NCBI GenBank assembly: GCA_008360975.2
Contig: CM039196.1
Location: forward strand, 1,302,001 to 1,366,000
DNA: 64,000 bases
Direction of reading: 5' to 3'
From: Lichenostomus cassidix
Taxonomy: Eukaryota; Chordata; Aves; Passeriformes; Meliphagidae
In this document: one piece after another, positions 13,201 to 25,772 of the stretch
Numbering within the stretch: the first letter of the stretch is position 1
How the letters are laid out: every line of letters begins with the position of its first letter
Program-made: the position numbers and the translations under genes
The notes under the pieces: model-generated
What the model was told of the DNA's origin: nothing
What the model saw: only the letters and a program-made list of their open reading frames with translations
The model's database searches: none

Positions 13201-13988
13201 CTTTACACTCCCAATGCAGACCTTGCTGTGGTCAAATGAGATTTTATTTTAGGGGAGATCATTTAAATCTCTTCTTACACTGATTCAGTCTCTGATTCTT
13301 TCACCTCCTTCCAAAGCCCCTCAGCCCATGGAAAGCTGGGTTTGATCTCCATGGAGCTTCTCTTGGTGTAAAATAGTTTTTATAGGAGCAAGAGCATCTT
13401 TGGTCTCCTTGACTTGACAAGATCTGATCAAATCTCCAGTCCAAAAGGGGAACATTTGCATTTTCTGTTGCTGTTTTATATCAGGCAGATATCAATCTGA
13501 TAGCAGATTTGAGTTCAGACTGAAAATAGAAGAGTTAAGATCCTGCCAGATTAAGCTTTCCTCACTCTGCAGAAGAGAGAAAAATATTCTAGGTAGGAAA
13601 ATATGTCAAGGTGTGGGAAGGGTAGCAAGAAAAGGAGAGAAAACCTGAATTCACCACAGATGATGAAGGTTTTGTTTTGATTTTAGGAAGTTCAGTGTGT
13701 TTCACTTAAATTTAATCCTTCAGTGGATTCCTTGAAAGGTCTGCTGTGACTCAACATGGACAGTGCAACATCTGTTTCCTCCTCTGGGAGGAAATCTTCT
13801 TTTCCCACATGAGATTGGGGGGAAAATAACCACTGTGGTGATTTGCTGGGCTCAGAAATGACACTGCCATGAAAGCAGCTCTGTCCCAGGGGGAATACCA
13901 ACAGCACCTGGGGCTGGACACTGGTTTGCTCCCCAAAATTCACTTCTGCAGTTTTGGGGGGTTTTCTGATGTCTTTTCTTTGGCCTCT
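10300..13988. other. Unique non-coding sequence
   Basis: No gene or known repeat is seen. A short GTGACA-type repetition occurs near 10780-10806, and T-rich words of the type GGGGTTTTTT occur near 13010-13030. Confidence 0.5.
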
Positions 13989-14052
13989 TCTTTTTTTAAA
14001 TTTTTTATTTGTTTTTTTTGTTTGTTATGGTTTTTTGTTTGTTTGTTTTCCC
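13989..14052. repeat. T-rich low-complexity tract
   Basis: This ~64-base tract is almost entirely T with interspersed G and A, ending in a short GTTT repeat. Read on the minus strand it is an A-rich tract that could be an old poly-A tail, but no retroposon body is recognisable next to it. Confidence 0.8.
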
Positions 14053-14695
14053 ATCTTCTCCCAGTTATTCCTTATTACCACTGAAAAGAAGAGAAGTTTC
14101 TCCTCTCACAGCATCTTGAGGACCTTCAGTGGCTGATTTTGACAGGAAAACTCCCCAGCAAAGCCCCAAACTGAGCCCTGCTGTCTTGAATCTTGGTGCT
14201 TTAACCAGAGCACTGCTTCCCATTTCCCACTCCAGTTTGGGAGCTGTGCTCTGGAATTCCCTGGGTTCTCCCTGAGCTGCTCACCTGAGCAAACCCTGCT
14301 GTGATCTTCCCCTGGCATCACCTCCTTCCCCAGCAGCCCAGCAGGTCAGGCTGGCAGAGAGAGGCACAAGGCAGTGGCTTTGCACACCTTTTGGCTTTTC
14401 TTGATCTTCTGTGTTTCCCCTTCCACTCTCCCAATCCTTCAGCCAAGGTTTTTATTTTAACTCTGGTCTCCCTTCAGTGAATAACTCCACCATCTGATGG
14501 CTTCCTCGTAATTCATTGCTTGATTTTAATCAAACCCCAATTCTTTTGCTCAGGCCTCCCAGAGCTGAGAACACACAATCTCCTTCTCATCTGCTGGTTC
14601 TCCAAACCCACATTGCCCAGGGATTCTGCCATCCATTCTTCCCCCCTGTGCCTCTGCTTCCCTTGAAAGGAGCCACTTGAAAAGGAGAGCAGCAG
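14053..14695. other. Unique non-coding sequence
   Basis: This GC-moderate sequence has no recognisable gene. Minus-strand open frames here run on into the adjacent minisatellite and are kept open by it. Confidence 0.5.
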
Positions 14696-14825
14696 TGAAT
14701 TCCTGTGAATTCCTGTGAATTCCTGTGAATTCCTGTGAATTCCTGTGAATTCCTGTGAATTCCTGTGAATTCCCGTGAATTCCTGCGAATTCCCGTGAAT
14801 TCCTGTGAATTCCTGTGAATTCCTG
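14696..14825. repeat. 10-bp minisatellite, 13 copies
   Basis: There are thirteen head-to-tail copies of TGAATTCCTG. Variants with CCCG or CTGC occur in units 8-10 and are flanked by perfect units on both sides. Every unit has a GAATTC site. Three units make ten codons, so minus-strand frames stay open and read as a ten-residue periodic peptide; this is an artefact of the array. Confidence 0.95.
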
Positions 14826-15868
14826 CACTGCTGGACCCTGCAGGAAACATTAAACCATGAATGAGCACTTTTTAAACACAGAGCTCTGCTCACCTCACCA
14901 CAAGCTGATATATTAGTAATTTTAGGCACTAGCTGCAAATGATCTGCCTGAAATAGCACTTACCTGCTTTTAATACTTGGTCATCAGGAGGCTATTACCT
15001 GTGCAGAGATGTTCCCTTCCTTGTCTGGCTGTCTGAGGAGGAGAAATTTGGGTTTCCCTCAGTGCCAGCAGCCCAACAGTGAGCACAGAGAACACACCCT
15101 TTCCTGAAAGCCCACAGTAACTAATAATGAGGAGAATAAATGTTAGCCAAAACTAAAAATTATTAAATATCGAGTCACATTCCTGGTAACCAAATATACA
15201 TATTTCCTTTCTCACACTAATCACGTAGATCAGCTGCTGATTCTAAACTTTGCTCAGACTCTTCCACAGAGCTGCTGTGTCTGTTTAGACTCTTATTTAT
15301 ATTTATTGTCCAAAGGCAGTGAACATTCATCATTTGTCTCCCAGGGATGTGCCAGGCACTCAGAGTGTGAGAAATGCTTCTGGATAGTTACTGTGAAGAT
15401 TTTAAAACCATTTCCCTGTGTGCAAACCACACTGCCTCAGCCCAGGGAGGCTTTGTCACCTCAATATCCCCACTTGAATATTCCCAGTGCTCAGGAGTGG
15501 AGCTCTTTAATTGTACACTTACAGATAATTACAGAGTGGTAATTATCTTCAGCCTATTATGGTAGAAAAGAAACTTTGAGGAGGAAAACAAAACTCCACC
15601 GTTCTTGCTGGGAAAACTTCCTTTCCTTTAATGTTCAGTGGTTGTGCCTCACTGCCTGGACCTCTCACTAATCAGCTTTTAATGACTGTTCCCACTGATA
15701 GCAGAGCAGCTGATGCTTCCCATGCAGCCTTTGTTTCCTGCAATCAAATCAATTAAGCTCCTTGTTTCTCTGACCCCATCTCGTTCTAAGGCTTAGCACA
15801 ACAACTGGAGCACTTCATGGTCTTCGTTCTTTTATGATTTCAGTTCTGCAGGCTCTGCAGCAAGTCAG
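14826..15868. other. Unique non-coding sequence
   Basis: No gene, repeat or RNA gene is recognised. Base composition is AT-rich from about 15110 onward. Confidence 0.5.
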
Positions 15869-16195
15869 GTGTTGGTGCAAAGATTAATTTGTGCAACTCG
15901 ATGTGGTTGTGTATTTAAAGTCTGCGGCGATCTAATTATTACACTGACATCCAAAAAACGATTTAATGAGCCTATGACACCTTTCAACAGCCTTCTTGAA
16001 TTTTTTTTGGTGACTATTCCAATGGACAAAGTGATAAATTTATGGCAGGCAATTTTGAAGGTTTTTCACAGACTTAAAATATCTGTTGGAGAGATGCTTC
16101 TAGAACACAACAAGCAACTCAACTTCTGTTGCCTGTTGAAATATTTTGTTTCCAAATTAACTTCAAGAAAGTTGAGCATTTCAAATTAAAGTTTT
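15869..16195. other. Possible conserved non-coding stretch with a 106-residue open frame
   Basis: The stretch is unique and free of simple repeats, and keeps a few CpGs near its left end (CTGCGGCGATCTAATTATTA and AAAACGATTTAATGAGCC). This is the texture of vertebrate conserved non-coding elements. A plus-strand frame from 15869 to 16189 codes for 106 residues, but I recognise no domain and see no splice or start context. Without an alignment this stays an impression. Confidence 0.25.
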
Positions 16196-18261
16196 CAGAA
16201 GATGAGCTTTTGAAGGAAAACATTTTTTTTTTTTCCTGTCAAAACTGCTTCAACTTATTTTGGACCAGCTTTAGAGAAAACGTTCTTCAGTTACCATAGT
16301 TAATGGCATGGTGGTTTCATTGCTGGGGAGAAAATCAGCACTGCCCTTTGCATTCTGTTTGCAAATGGCTTTTAACTTTAAGCAGGTTCTGGGGGCTAAT
16401 TGATCAGCTGCTAATTGGCTCGATGGGAGGTGATAAAGGGAATAACAGCAATTCCCATCGTGTCACATTTGTGCTGAGATTCCCTTTTCCCATCAAATCA
16501 GGATATGTGATTCTGTAATAAGTTCTGAGAGCAAGCAGGAGAAGAAAAAGGCTAAAGGAGCATCTGAATTTAGTTTGTTCACAGAAAAACAGTCCTATGC
16601 TACAACTATCAGGATTTAATTTAATAATTGAAAAGGACAGAACCAAACTGAACTGCACACTTGGTCATGTTATCACCCATTCTGCCTTGGCAGGTTCTGG
16701 AATGTTGAATAAATTGCTGTGCTTGCTGTGATAGCCTCTGTTGGAAACTTCAGTGACATTGCACTTTGAAAACGGAATTCATTGTTCCCCCCGAAGGTGA
16801 TCTTATGGAAGTCACATTTCCCTTTCATGTCTGTAAGCAAAATTTTCAAAGAATTTTTTAAATAATTGGCCAGAGCTATTCACAGGACTTCATTGTCAGA
16901 AAATTCTGGTTTTGTTTGTGGCTGGAATGTGGCTTGTAAAACGAACTAGACACCTCTGGATTACAGCATGTCCTGCATGTCTGACTGGGGAAAGCTCTGG
17001 GGTGAGTTTTGGTTGCTTGAGTTCACCAAGGAGTAGGAATTTCTGAAAGCACAGAGAGCCTTGAGATGATGATTCCCAGAATCCTAAACCAGATTCTGCC
17101 CCTGGTGTGTGAGCAGAGAGCTGCCTGCCTCTCCAGCAGCTTGCAAAATCAAGTTCTAATTATCTCCAGACAGGTTTCTGAAAAGTCTTCCTGCTCAGGC
17201 TCTGACACAGGCTGTAATTACGGGGTGGAGCAAAGCAAAAAGCAGTGTTTTAACGAGGACTGGAGCTGTGATTGTTCTGTTGGTGCTCAGAGTTGCTTTG
17301 ATCCAAGAGCATCCCACACTGCAGCTCCTGAAATCCTGCCAGAGCCTTGCAGTCTCCTAAGCAACTGCACTGCTATCAGCAAGAGAGGATCTGCTCTGGA
17401 CAGGAGCAGAAAGAGCTTTTGTCTCTCTGCAGGCTGCAGGAACCAAAAAAAGAGCAAAGAAATAAATAGGAATATTGCTGGAAGTGTTTAATATAGCCTG
17501 AAAGCTGAACACAAGGACAGAGAATGCTGTGGCTGCAACAGAAATGTTGTTTTAACACTTGTGGGTTTGACCATAGAGCTGGAAATTATGGTTTGTGGTT
17601 TGGAGCATCAAGGATATCCCAGCAGTGTGTGGTGTTCAATGTTCAGCAGATCATTCATGGAATTACCTTTAATTCTTTCTGCAGCCTCCCTTGATATTCA
17701 AATCCTGCTTACTCTTCCACAGGGGATGACACTGTTGACAGAAATGGGACTTTCTTGCCAAATTTCACCCAGCAGAACCCTTTTCTTCTGTCTCCTGTGC
17801 ACTTCTGCCTTCCCAGCCTCACTCACATCCTAAGGCCATCAAAGAAATTAGATTGCTTGTTATTCACACCTATTACTTAAGGCTTCTCTCCACAGTATAA
17901 ATCTTTTTGTTTGCCTTAATTAACCTTAAACATTTTAAGTCTGATTATTTTTGGAGTCCCTCGAAATGCAGTGACAGCCATAACAGGACTATTCTCAATT
18001 CCAGTCATTATATTTCTCTAAAAATAAAAGCTCAATATGAGATTCATTTAGACTTGTGCACCTGGGGAAACTCTGATTACTGCCTGAGGTATTCAGGGCT
18101 ATTAAAATATTCCCACTGACTGTGCCTCTTGCAGCCAAGGAGGATTTCAGCTCCTCGTGGGCTGCAAAGCAATCAGGTGGTGACTCTGCACAGCCTGCCT
18201 TAGCAGGGTGGTGTGGCTGAAGGGCTGAGGCAGATCCCAAATCAAGAAGTTCCTCTGGGAG
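16196..18261. other. Unique non-coding sequence
   Basis: There is a T run at about 16226-16238. A 141-residue plus-strand frame at 17066-17491 is Ser- and Cys-rich with no family I know and is probably chance. Opposite-strand frames at 17995-18414 and 18213-18551 overlap each other. Confidence 0.45.
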
Positions 18262-18317
18262 CTTTTCAGGCTGTGAACTTTTCCTCATCCTTTTCAGGCT
18301 GTGAACTTCTCCTTGTC
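18262..18317. repeat. 28-bp tandem duplication
   Basis: Two adjacent copies both start with CTTTTCAGGCTGTGAACTT. They differ at a few positions near their 3' ends. Confidence 0.8.
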
Positions 18318-19669
18318 CTGAGAAAGACACAATTTTGGCCACTGCAGCAGCTTGAGTGGGAGTTGGTTTGTCAAAGCTCATTTTTGGTGAAAACCCTTGT
18401 AGCTTTGGCCTCACTGAACCCCAAGATCAGAGTGCTGAATGAAATGTGGTTTCCCCCAGGATTTTTTGCCAGTCTCTTTTTAGCTCTCTGGTTTCCAGGA
18501 TTTCTGCAGATCAAGAGTTGTCCATTCCATGGAAATGCCAATGTCTGCTGATGCCTTTTGGAGCAATTTCCTCCTCAGCTGTTCTTCTCCCTTATCCAGT
18601 AGGAACACAAAGCCAGAGGCATCAGGACCACTTTTATATTTACTTTCTACAAGTGGAAGCTATAAAGAACAGCAGTAAATAAATATTTGCTGTCTTGCTT
18701 TCAGTGAGACTAAACCCATGTGAATACACTGAAAGAAAAGCTATGCTGTGACTGTGGCTGGAAAAAGGCAGGAATTCATGTTGGGAAGAGAGGCAAAGAG
18801 GAAAATAAAATTGTCCAGAGAAAAATGAGGCATTTAGAAGGGAACTGTGCCTTGTAAGAGTTTGTGCATCTGTCAGAAATTGAAGTTAATTCAAGTTCAC
18901 ACTGCACTGGATTCTTATTTGGCTTCAAATAAGTTAAGTTAACACTCAGTGTTTCCTGTTTGTATAACTCAAGCTCTTTTAATACAATTTAAAAACTTAA
19001 AGAAGTCCAAGGTGTTGCCATTTTTACATCTTGAACCCTAACAGTGCCAAAAAAAAAAAATTTATTGAAATCCCTTTCCCTTCTCTTATTTAGGCACTAG
19101 ATAGAGCTAGAAAAACTATTAAAATGCAATAAAGTTCAAGCAGAAAAACAAACTAAAGAGCTGGAACATAATTATCTCTTCCTGCAAATGATGCACAAGC
19201 AGCATGTAAAGCTACCAAACAAATGATTCGAGTAATTTGATGGTGTGTGAGGACACTGGGGAGGAAATTGAGATCCAGGACCAAGTGGAGTTATCCACTT
19301 GGGTGGAATAACACCAACATCATTGAAGGTGAACTCAAAAAGAGTTTGTCATGCCCAGTATTCATAATATTCTGTGGGGTTTAGCCCCTCAGTTTGAACC
19401 TGCCTGAATTAAATATTAGCAATTTTTATTTATATTTATTTATTAGCATGTATACTTTGTACTTCAAGGCTAACAAATCTGAATTTGGAAAAGCTGTTGC
19501 TTAAAATGGCTTTTCATGCACAACTAGCAAAGGAACTCATAGTTCTCAGCTAATTACCACTGATGTGGGCTAACCTTGCTCTTGCTATTGGTGGGAGAAT
19601 AATTGTCTTAGAAGCTTCCATCATTTCTCTGAAAATATCTTTTTCTTTCCACTGACTGCTCACCTTTTC
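18318..19669. other. Unique AT-rich non-coding sequence
   Basis: An A run lies at about 19049-19060. Between 18960 and 19660 there are essentially no open frames above 60 residues and no recognisable repeat. Confidence 0.5.
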
Positions 19670-19860
19670 AGCCGAAATATTGATTGGTTTGGGCTCAGCG
19701 GTGATTTATTTCTATTTGTTTTTAATTTCCTTGCGCAGTGTTTCAAATGGTACCACAAGGTGCCACATTGCTCTGCAGTGCATGTTTTTGATGAGGTTAT
19801 TAAAACTTTGACAATACAAATTACCATAGCGACAAAAACCATCAATTCACAGCCCATTCC
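19670..19860. promoter_or_regulatory. Possible conserved element with an RFX X-box match
   Basis: This ~190-bp unique segment keeps several CpGs (GCCGAAAT, AGCGGTGA, TGCGCAGT, AGCGACAA) in a CpG-poor background and has no simple repeats. At 19820-19833 the bases ATTACCATAGCGAC fit the RFX X-box pattern (RYYNYY, two bases, RRNRAC) at every specified position. RFX factors bind such palindromic sites in promoters and enhancers, notably of ciliary genes. Single motif matches arise by chance, so the regulatory role is inferred. Confidence 0.35.
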
Positions 19861-20479
19861 AACCTCTGGAGTATGAAAATGGTTCAGAGCACTCCAACCC
19901 TTTGCAGCACAGTGTGCCTTGGCTCACCCTTCTTGCTGTGTCCTAAAATGTGTCCTAAAATGTGTCCTAAAATCCATCAGCAGGCATTGCTCCTCCAGCT
20001 CTCAAACAGGCAAAAGTAGTGACTTTGTTGTTGGTTTTTTGGGGTTTTTTTTATTGGGAAGTATTTATTCCAGCTCCATTCCTCGCTGATGAGTTTCTCT
20101 GACCTTCTGGTGATAACTGAGCACCATCCTTAGCCAAAAAGAAAACACAGCGTGTGAGCAGAGCTGTCCCTGCTGCTGGCAGTGCTGTGGCTTTGGCTCC
20201 CACCAAAGTGCTCACAAAACAACTTCTCATTTTTGGTTAGTGTTTGAAGAGCTGTGTTTTTGGAAATGGCTCCGTTGTGCAGGGTGCTGTAAAACTGCTG
20301 TAAATCCTTACTTCATAAAGGTGTTAGCTAGGCAGGCTCAGCTTCCCAGCTGGAATGCAGTGCTGGAATGCAGGAATTTGTCCTGTACAGCAATGGAAAA
20401 GCTGGAGGTAGAACCAGGGCTAGGAGAGCTTCCATTTCCCCACACATATTTTATCTCTTTTTCTCCCAATCAGCCTTTG
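19861..20479. other. Non-coding sequence upstream of the LTR candidate
   Basis: It holds a 12-bp triple repeat (19937-19972) and a T/G-rich run at about 20031-20053. No gene is recognised. Confidence 0.5.
19937..19972. repeat. 12-bp tandem repeat, 3 copies
   Basis: Three perfect copies of TGTGTCCTAAAA lie head to tail. Confidence 0.9.
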
Positions 20480-20484
20480 GTGAC

Positions 20485-20789
20485 TGAGATAATCCACTGG
20501 CACTGCCCTTGGTGTGCTGTGATGGCACAGGGAGGTTCTGTGGCTGGCACAGGGCTTTCCCATGAGAACTTTCTCCTGTGTTTTATAAACAAAGATAAAG
20601 TTTGGATGTTATTAAAAACAGTGTCTCAAGATTTGGGCAGTTCAGGCCAATCAGGCCTAGGGGGAGGTTTCTGACTGACCAATCTGAGTGACCTCTGAAA
20701 AGTCTATATAAATTGGAATTAAATAATAAAAGCTCTCTTTTCATGCCACACTGAGAATCTGGGACTTTTCCTCTGCTAGTGGCTCAACA
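20485..20789 (+). mobile_element. Candidate solo LTR of an endogenous retrovirus
   Basis: The segment starts with TG and ends with CA, and is flanked on both sides by GTGAC (20480-20484 and 20790-20794), a five-base target-site duplication. In promoter order it carries CCAAT at 20647-20651, CCAAT at 20679-20683, a TATA box TATATAAA at about 20705-20712 and a polyadenylation signal AATAAA at 20725-20730, then about 60 bases to the 3' end. This is the normal layout of a retroviral LTR on the plus strand. A five-base duplication suits ERVL-like elements. I see no second LTR, primer-binding site or gag/pol sequence nearby, so it would be a solo LTR left by recombination. The left end is the weaker call. 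Confidence 0.5.
20647..20730 (+). promoter_or_regulatory. LTR promoter and poly-A signals
   Basis: Two CCAAT boxes 32 bases apart, a TATA box about 24 bases after the second and an AATAAA signal about 20 bases after the TATA box lie within 84 bases. The cluster would start transcription rightward near 20735. Activity is unknown. Confidence 0.5.
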
Positions 20790-20794
20790 GTGAC

Positions 20795-23700
20795 AAGGTT
20801 CCAGTGCCACCTTTTCTCTCTGTGCTCACACTGACCTTGCCATGCATTTCAGATGATCCTGCAGCCCAGGAGGGTTTGGCTGGGCAGGGGGAAGGATGCA
20901 AAATTAAAATAATACATCCTCCCTGGAGGAGGCAGGGAGAGCAGGGGACAGCTCTGGGGGGTTTGGGGCTGTCCTGGTTATTGATGCAGTAATTTCCCTG
21001 CAGTCAATAGTCCAGAAGTAAGAAGAAGTGATGTGGATGGAATCCTTGCAGGACCAGCAGAGCAGTGGGATTATTCCATGGCTCTGTGGTTTATGGGGCA
21101 TTTTTATCCCAAGGTTTATGGGGCAGGCAGTGGTGGCCATGTGGGCTATCAAGGTAACCTTCCTGACACTTCTGTCTGGTGTTCCTGTGGTAACATCACC
21201 TGCATTTGGTCACTTTAATCTGGAAAAATGTTCCTATTTATTTATATTTGTTCCTCCTCTGTACTGATGGTTATTGCTGCACCTCCCTGATCCCATTGAA
21301 ACACTGCAAGGGTTGGGATTCTCAGCTCTCCCCCTGCTGGGAATGAAAACTGCCAAGGACACCCAAAGTGCCAGCAGGGAACGAGGTTTGACTCAGGTTG
21401 GGTCAAAATGAACACTAATATCCACCTTATGCTTTGATTTTTATATAGATATAGATATATATTTAAAAAAAATATAGTAACAAACGTCAGTGTGTTACAC
21501 TTCTGCTTCAATCATAAATAAGCAAACAATCAAGATTCAGCAGCAAAATATTCTTTAGGAGCTGTATAATCTGGTTTTATACCTGAACCCAAATATGGAG
21601 CACACAATCAGATTTATTTTATGGGGAAAAGTGCTAATTTTAAACATTTAAAACAGCCAAAAAGTTAAGTAGTTTTAATCTGTTTATTTCCTCATTAAGA
21701 GACTGTAATTCAGCTTCAGAACCAGTAGCATTGCTAATCTGCAGAAACTCCAACATGGCAGATTCTGTTCCATAGCTTTGCTTTATTCCTGTGGCTAAAT
21801 AGCAATAAATAGCAGAACAAGTCTGCACTTGTTGAGGTTGAGGGAAAAACCTCCTGGCACACAGGATCTGCGTGTAGGCAGAGCTGGTGATGTGTTTTAC
21901 AATTATCCTCCTTACAAAACCCTCACACTCCCATTTGCTCAGCACTTCTACCTTCCAGGGGGAAATTGGTATAATTTTGCTCTGTAAAGGAAGTCACTCT
22001 TCTCATAGCTGGAGTTCAACCCCACGAAATTCTGTTTAATCACAGTAAATGATCCAACTTGCCCTTTTTCTTCTTTTCCTCTGCGAGTGAGAAAGCAGTG
22101 CCACGTTTCATTGCTTTTCCTGGCATTGGCTTGCAGGAACCAGCAAGAACATCACCCCTTCTGCAGTATTAGGGGAGAAAAAGTGAGTTTTCGGCCAAAA
22201 CTCCAACTATTCTATTAGGAAAATTAAAAAAAAATAATTTCTGTTTGTGGCAGACTTGTGATAAATTGTTGTGACAGTGAACGAAATGCTGTTTTATTCC
22301 TCCTCCTGCATTGAGGAAGTGAAGCATTGCCCTCCCAAAGCAACCCAAACTCTGCACTGAGGGTTTCCAGAGAACTGAAATGAACTCTGGAGTGGTTGTA
22401 AGGAAGGGAAAGTAGGACATATAGAACCAGAACAAAGATTTTGTTTTTCTTTTAAAACGTGTGGGAGAAACTTGAGAAACTGCAGAGCAGCAACTCTGAC
22501 TTTTCTCCTGGATGAAATGGTAGAAAACTGTAATAAACAGACTTGATAGACACCTAGATAAATATACTGGGGAAGAGACAACATTGTTTTTCTAGAGGAA
22601 AGTCATATTTCACAAATCCATTAGAGGTTTCTGATAGAATCGATAAATATGTGAAGGGTGATCTGGTTTGTGCTGCACTAGATGGATTTCCAAAATCTTC
22701 CAGATAGGATTCATCAGAAAAACTTTTGAAAGTTAACTGAGCTGGCATGGGCTAAGAGAAAGGCTTTTTCTGTGGAATAAGTGCTTCAAGCCTAGGAAAC
22801 AAAGGATTTTTTTGGTGGTTTTGAGTGTTTTAGTGTCTTATCCCTACTCAGAGTGGGGTTGGAGCAAATGACCAGCTGAGATTCCTGCCATCCTAAATAA
22901 CAGTGGGGTTCAGGGGGGAAGGAGCTGCACAGAGGGAAGCAGGGCAGGAGGGACAGGATTGCATCACTGCTGCCAAAACAGGACTCATGGCATCAGCCTG
23001 TCAGCACCTCTTAAGGATAAAGTGCTTCTTCTGCTTCAAACTTAAAGATATATATGTAAATAATTTCTTTCTTTAACTTGGTCCTACTGAAGCCTGTAAA
23101 TCTCTAGAAAAACTAAGTGACAGCAGACTGGAAAAGCTTTGATAGGGAAGAAATTGGTGTTTTGGAAGAAATATTGGTCCTTCCAATCTGATTTCATGCT
23201 GGTGCAATTAGTGAAATAATCATAAATTGTGACCTGAATTCATAATGTCATTTGAATTCACCCCCCTGGGGTGATAAAGGTGACTGCTTGGGGAGTTTTC
23301 TCTTGATTTTAATTTGGACAGGAGTTTTCAGAAAAGCCATATCAGAGTGAGACCTGCTGGTGCAAGCAGAGGCTAAAAGGAACACGATGGGATCAGATCT
23401 GCAAGGAGAACCATCCCAGAGAATTATCTGACATCACAAAGCACTTTCCTTTCCTTTCCTTCCCCCACAGCAAACTGCAATGATCTTAATGACAGCAAAT
23501 GAGATCCAGCAGGTGTAAACTACAGCAGTTAAATATTCATGAGGCAGAGGAAAAGCAGGAGCTGAATTTCAGTTTGGGGTCAGCACAGGGGAAGATTCTG
23601 CACGGCACTGAAGCACAAGATCTGTCAGGCTGCAGTGCAGGCTGTGATGGAAGGACAGCTTGAAAGGAAATGGTCATGGGCAAAGTCAGCTTGCTGATAG

Positions 23701-24404
23701 AAACAGGAGGAAAACAGAGATTGAAAAATATTCTTGAAGTGTGGCTGCACCATTTCCAGGGATGGAGGATTTGGTGCCTGAGAATTCAGCAGAATTCTGG
23801 GGTAGAATTCAGTGGGGTGTGAAGGGATGGAGGAGATGATTTCTGACCCTCTGCACTTTTCCTTGGTCACTGGGGATAAACCTGCAGCCTTTCCTTCGAG
23901 CAGATGTCCCAGAACAGAGGAATCAATAACAATTCTCAGGGGTGGTGCTTCTCCCTGATTTTCATCTAGGGAATGTCACAGGGAGAGGAAAACAATCCTG
24001 AAAGTGATAAAACACTGAGATCAGACATTCAAAGCAAGAGAAACAAGCTGGAGAATTTAAACTGAGCCCTGGCTGTGTGGCATCATTTGCAGAAGCATTT
24101 TTCCCTGTTCTCAGAGCAGAACTGGTTGCACTCAAGTCTCAAATCACATCTTTGTGCTTTAGGACAATTGGCTGATGGTTTCTAACGAGTGGTTCTTCCT
24201 GACACTGAGCAGAGGGCAGCGTGGCAGATCTGCCACAACTCTGTGCCTTTCAAAGAGCAAAAACCTCTTAACTTAGCCCAGAAGTGTTTTGTCAAACTGG
24301 TGCTTCTTGGAGTGAATCCACAAGGGGTTTTTGCTCCAAACATTTCGGTGTCTTTAGGAACTGCACCTTCTCAAACAGCCCTGAATTCCAGCTCAATAAA
24401 GGTT
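20795..24404. other. Unique non-coding sequence
   Basis: No gene is recognised. A short TAGATA/TATA run lies at about 21441-21478 and a TTTCC-type run at 23445-23464. Open frames are under 102 residues with no domain. Confidence 0.5.
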
Positions 24405-24778
24405 ATTTTTATAGTTATATATAATAGTTATTTTCAACTTATTATATATAATATATAATAAAAATATATATAATATATATATTATATATAATTTTATATA
24501 TATTTATATTATATAAATATATGTTATATAAATATTATATAAAATATATATTATAAAATAATAAATAATTTTATAACACATATTTTATGTAATATTTATA
24601 TAATATATAATATTATTATATATTATATAAAATATAGATATTATAAAAGTATATATTTATAATATATTATATAATATAAATATATAATATATAATATATA
24701 ATATATAATATATAATATATAATATATAATATATATATAATAGTTAAGTTATATATATAGTTATTTATATATTTATTC
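24405..24778. repeat. AT-only low-complexity block
   Basis: About 370 bases are almost entirely A and T, built from TATATAA, ATAATATA and longer variants. The right part (about 24678-24735) is a regular tandem array of TAATATA. The sequence is highly self-complementary and can form many hairpins. Such blocks are prone to length change and to assembly error. Confidence 0.95.
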
Positions 24779-25772
24779 CATCCCTTCAGTGGCAGCTGGC
24801 AATTGCTATTTCCTTTTTGCCAGGGTAGAAACTGATATCAGGCACATTCCAGGCTGGATGTCCATCAGAGCCTTCCTGAGAAAGCAGAATTCCTCTCCAA
24901 AGGCAGGAGGAACTCTGTTTGCAAGGATTGGAATGACCTGGGGGTCTTTGAAAGTGTCACTGGGTTCAGTTTAAATCAGCCTTTTTCATCTGGTAAAAAG
25001 TGTGGAGGAAAGGAGAAAATTAATTCCCTAAATGTTGATACACAAAAGAAATGAGAAAAATTGACCCTGGCCTTGAAAGATCATTACAGTAAGTTAAATC
25101 ACACTTGGGGTGACATCTGAGGAGCTAGAAATGGAGTTGCCATCAAGAGAATTCAACCAAAAATAGACTTCTTTTTTTACTAGAAGACTTTCTGGCTCTC
25201 TTGGGATCCCAAATATTCCTTGAGAATATTGCTTTCCTGCTAGTGACTCTGTTGTAGGCTGGGCAGTGCTCATCCCTGCCAGCCAAACACCCTGAATACA
25301 TCAGGATATTCCTCATTTCTGAGTTCATTTTGCTGGGTTTGGCATCCAGCTGATGATTTCATGAGCTCTGCCTAACCCACCCACATGCAAACACAGAGCA
25401 GTCCTTTTGCTGCCCCACTCACACCTTATGGAACTCTGGGGGAAGAAATGGAGCATTTATGACAAAATTCTCAACCTGTTTACATTTTTGGATGAGTGTT
25501 AGTTAGAGGCAGAAGGCTGGAAGCAGTGGGGATTATCTTACATTTATGGAGGAGATGCTGTTCCAAAGGATTCCCAAGCATGTTATAAAACTAAATGGGA
25601 TTTTAGAGTATATTTTAGATAAGAATAAAATCTGCTGGGGAGGGAACAAATCAGATGAAGAAAATCTATTGACCCATTCTTCAAAATATGTGCAGCAGAG
25701 AGCAGCAGGATTATTTTTCTCTCTGCTGATAAATATATTTGCCACTCTCCTGTTGCAGTTTCCATCAGAAGA
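24779..25772. other. Unique non-coding sequence
   Basis: No gene or known repeat is recognised. A 119-residue plus-strand frame at 25546-25905 runs on into the MIR-like fragment and shows no domain. Confidence 0.5.

Noticed and set aside
17066..17491. 141-residue Cys/Ser-rich frame
   Set aside because: No known cysteine spacing, no signal peptide and no splice context; most likely chance.
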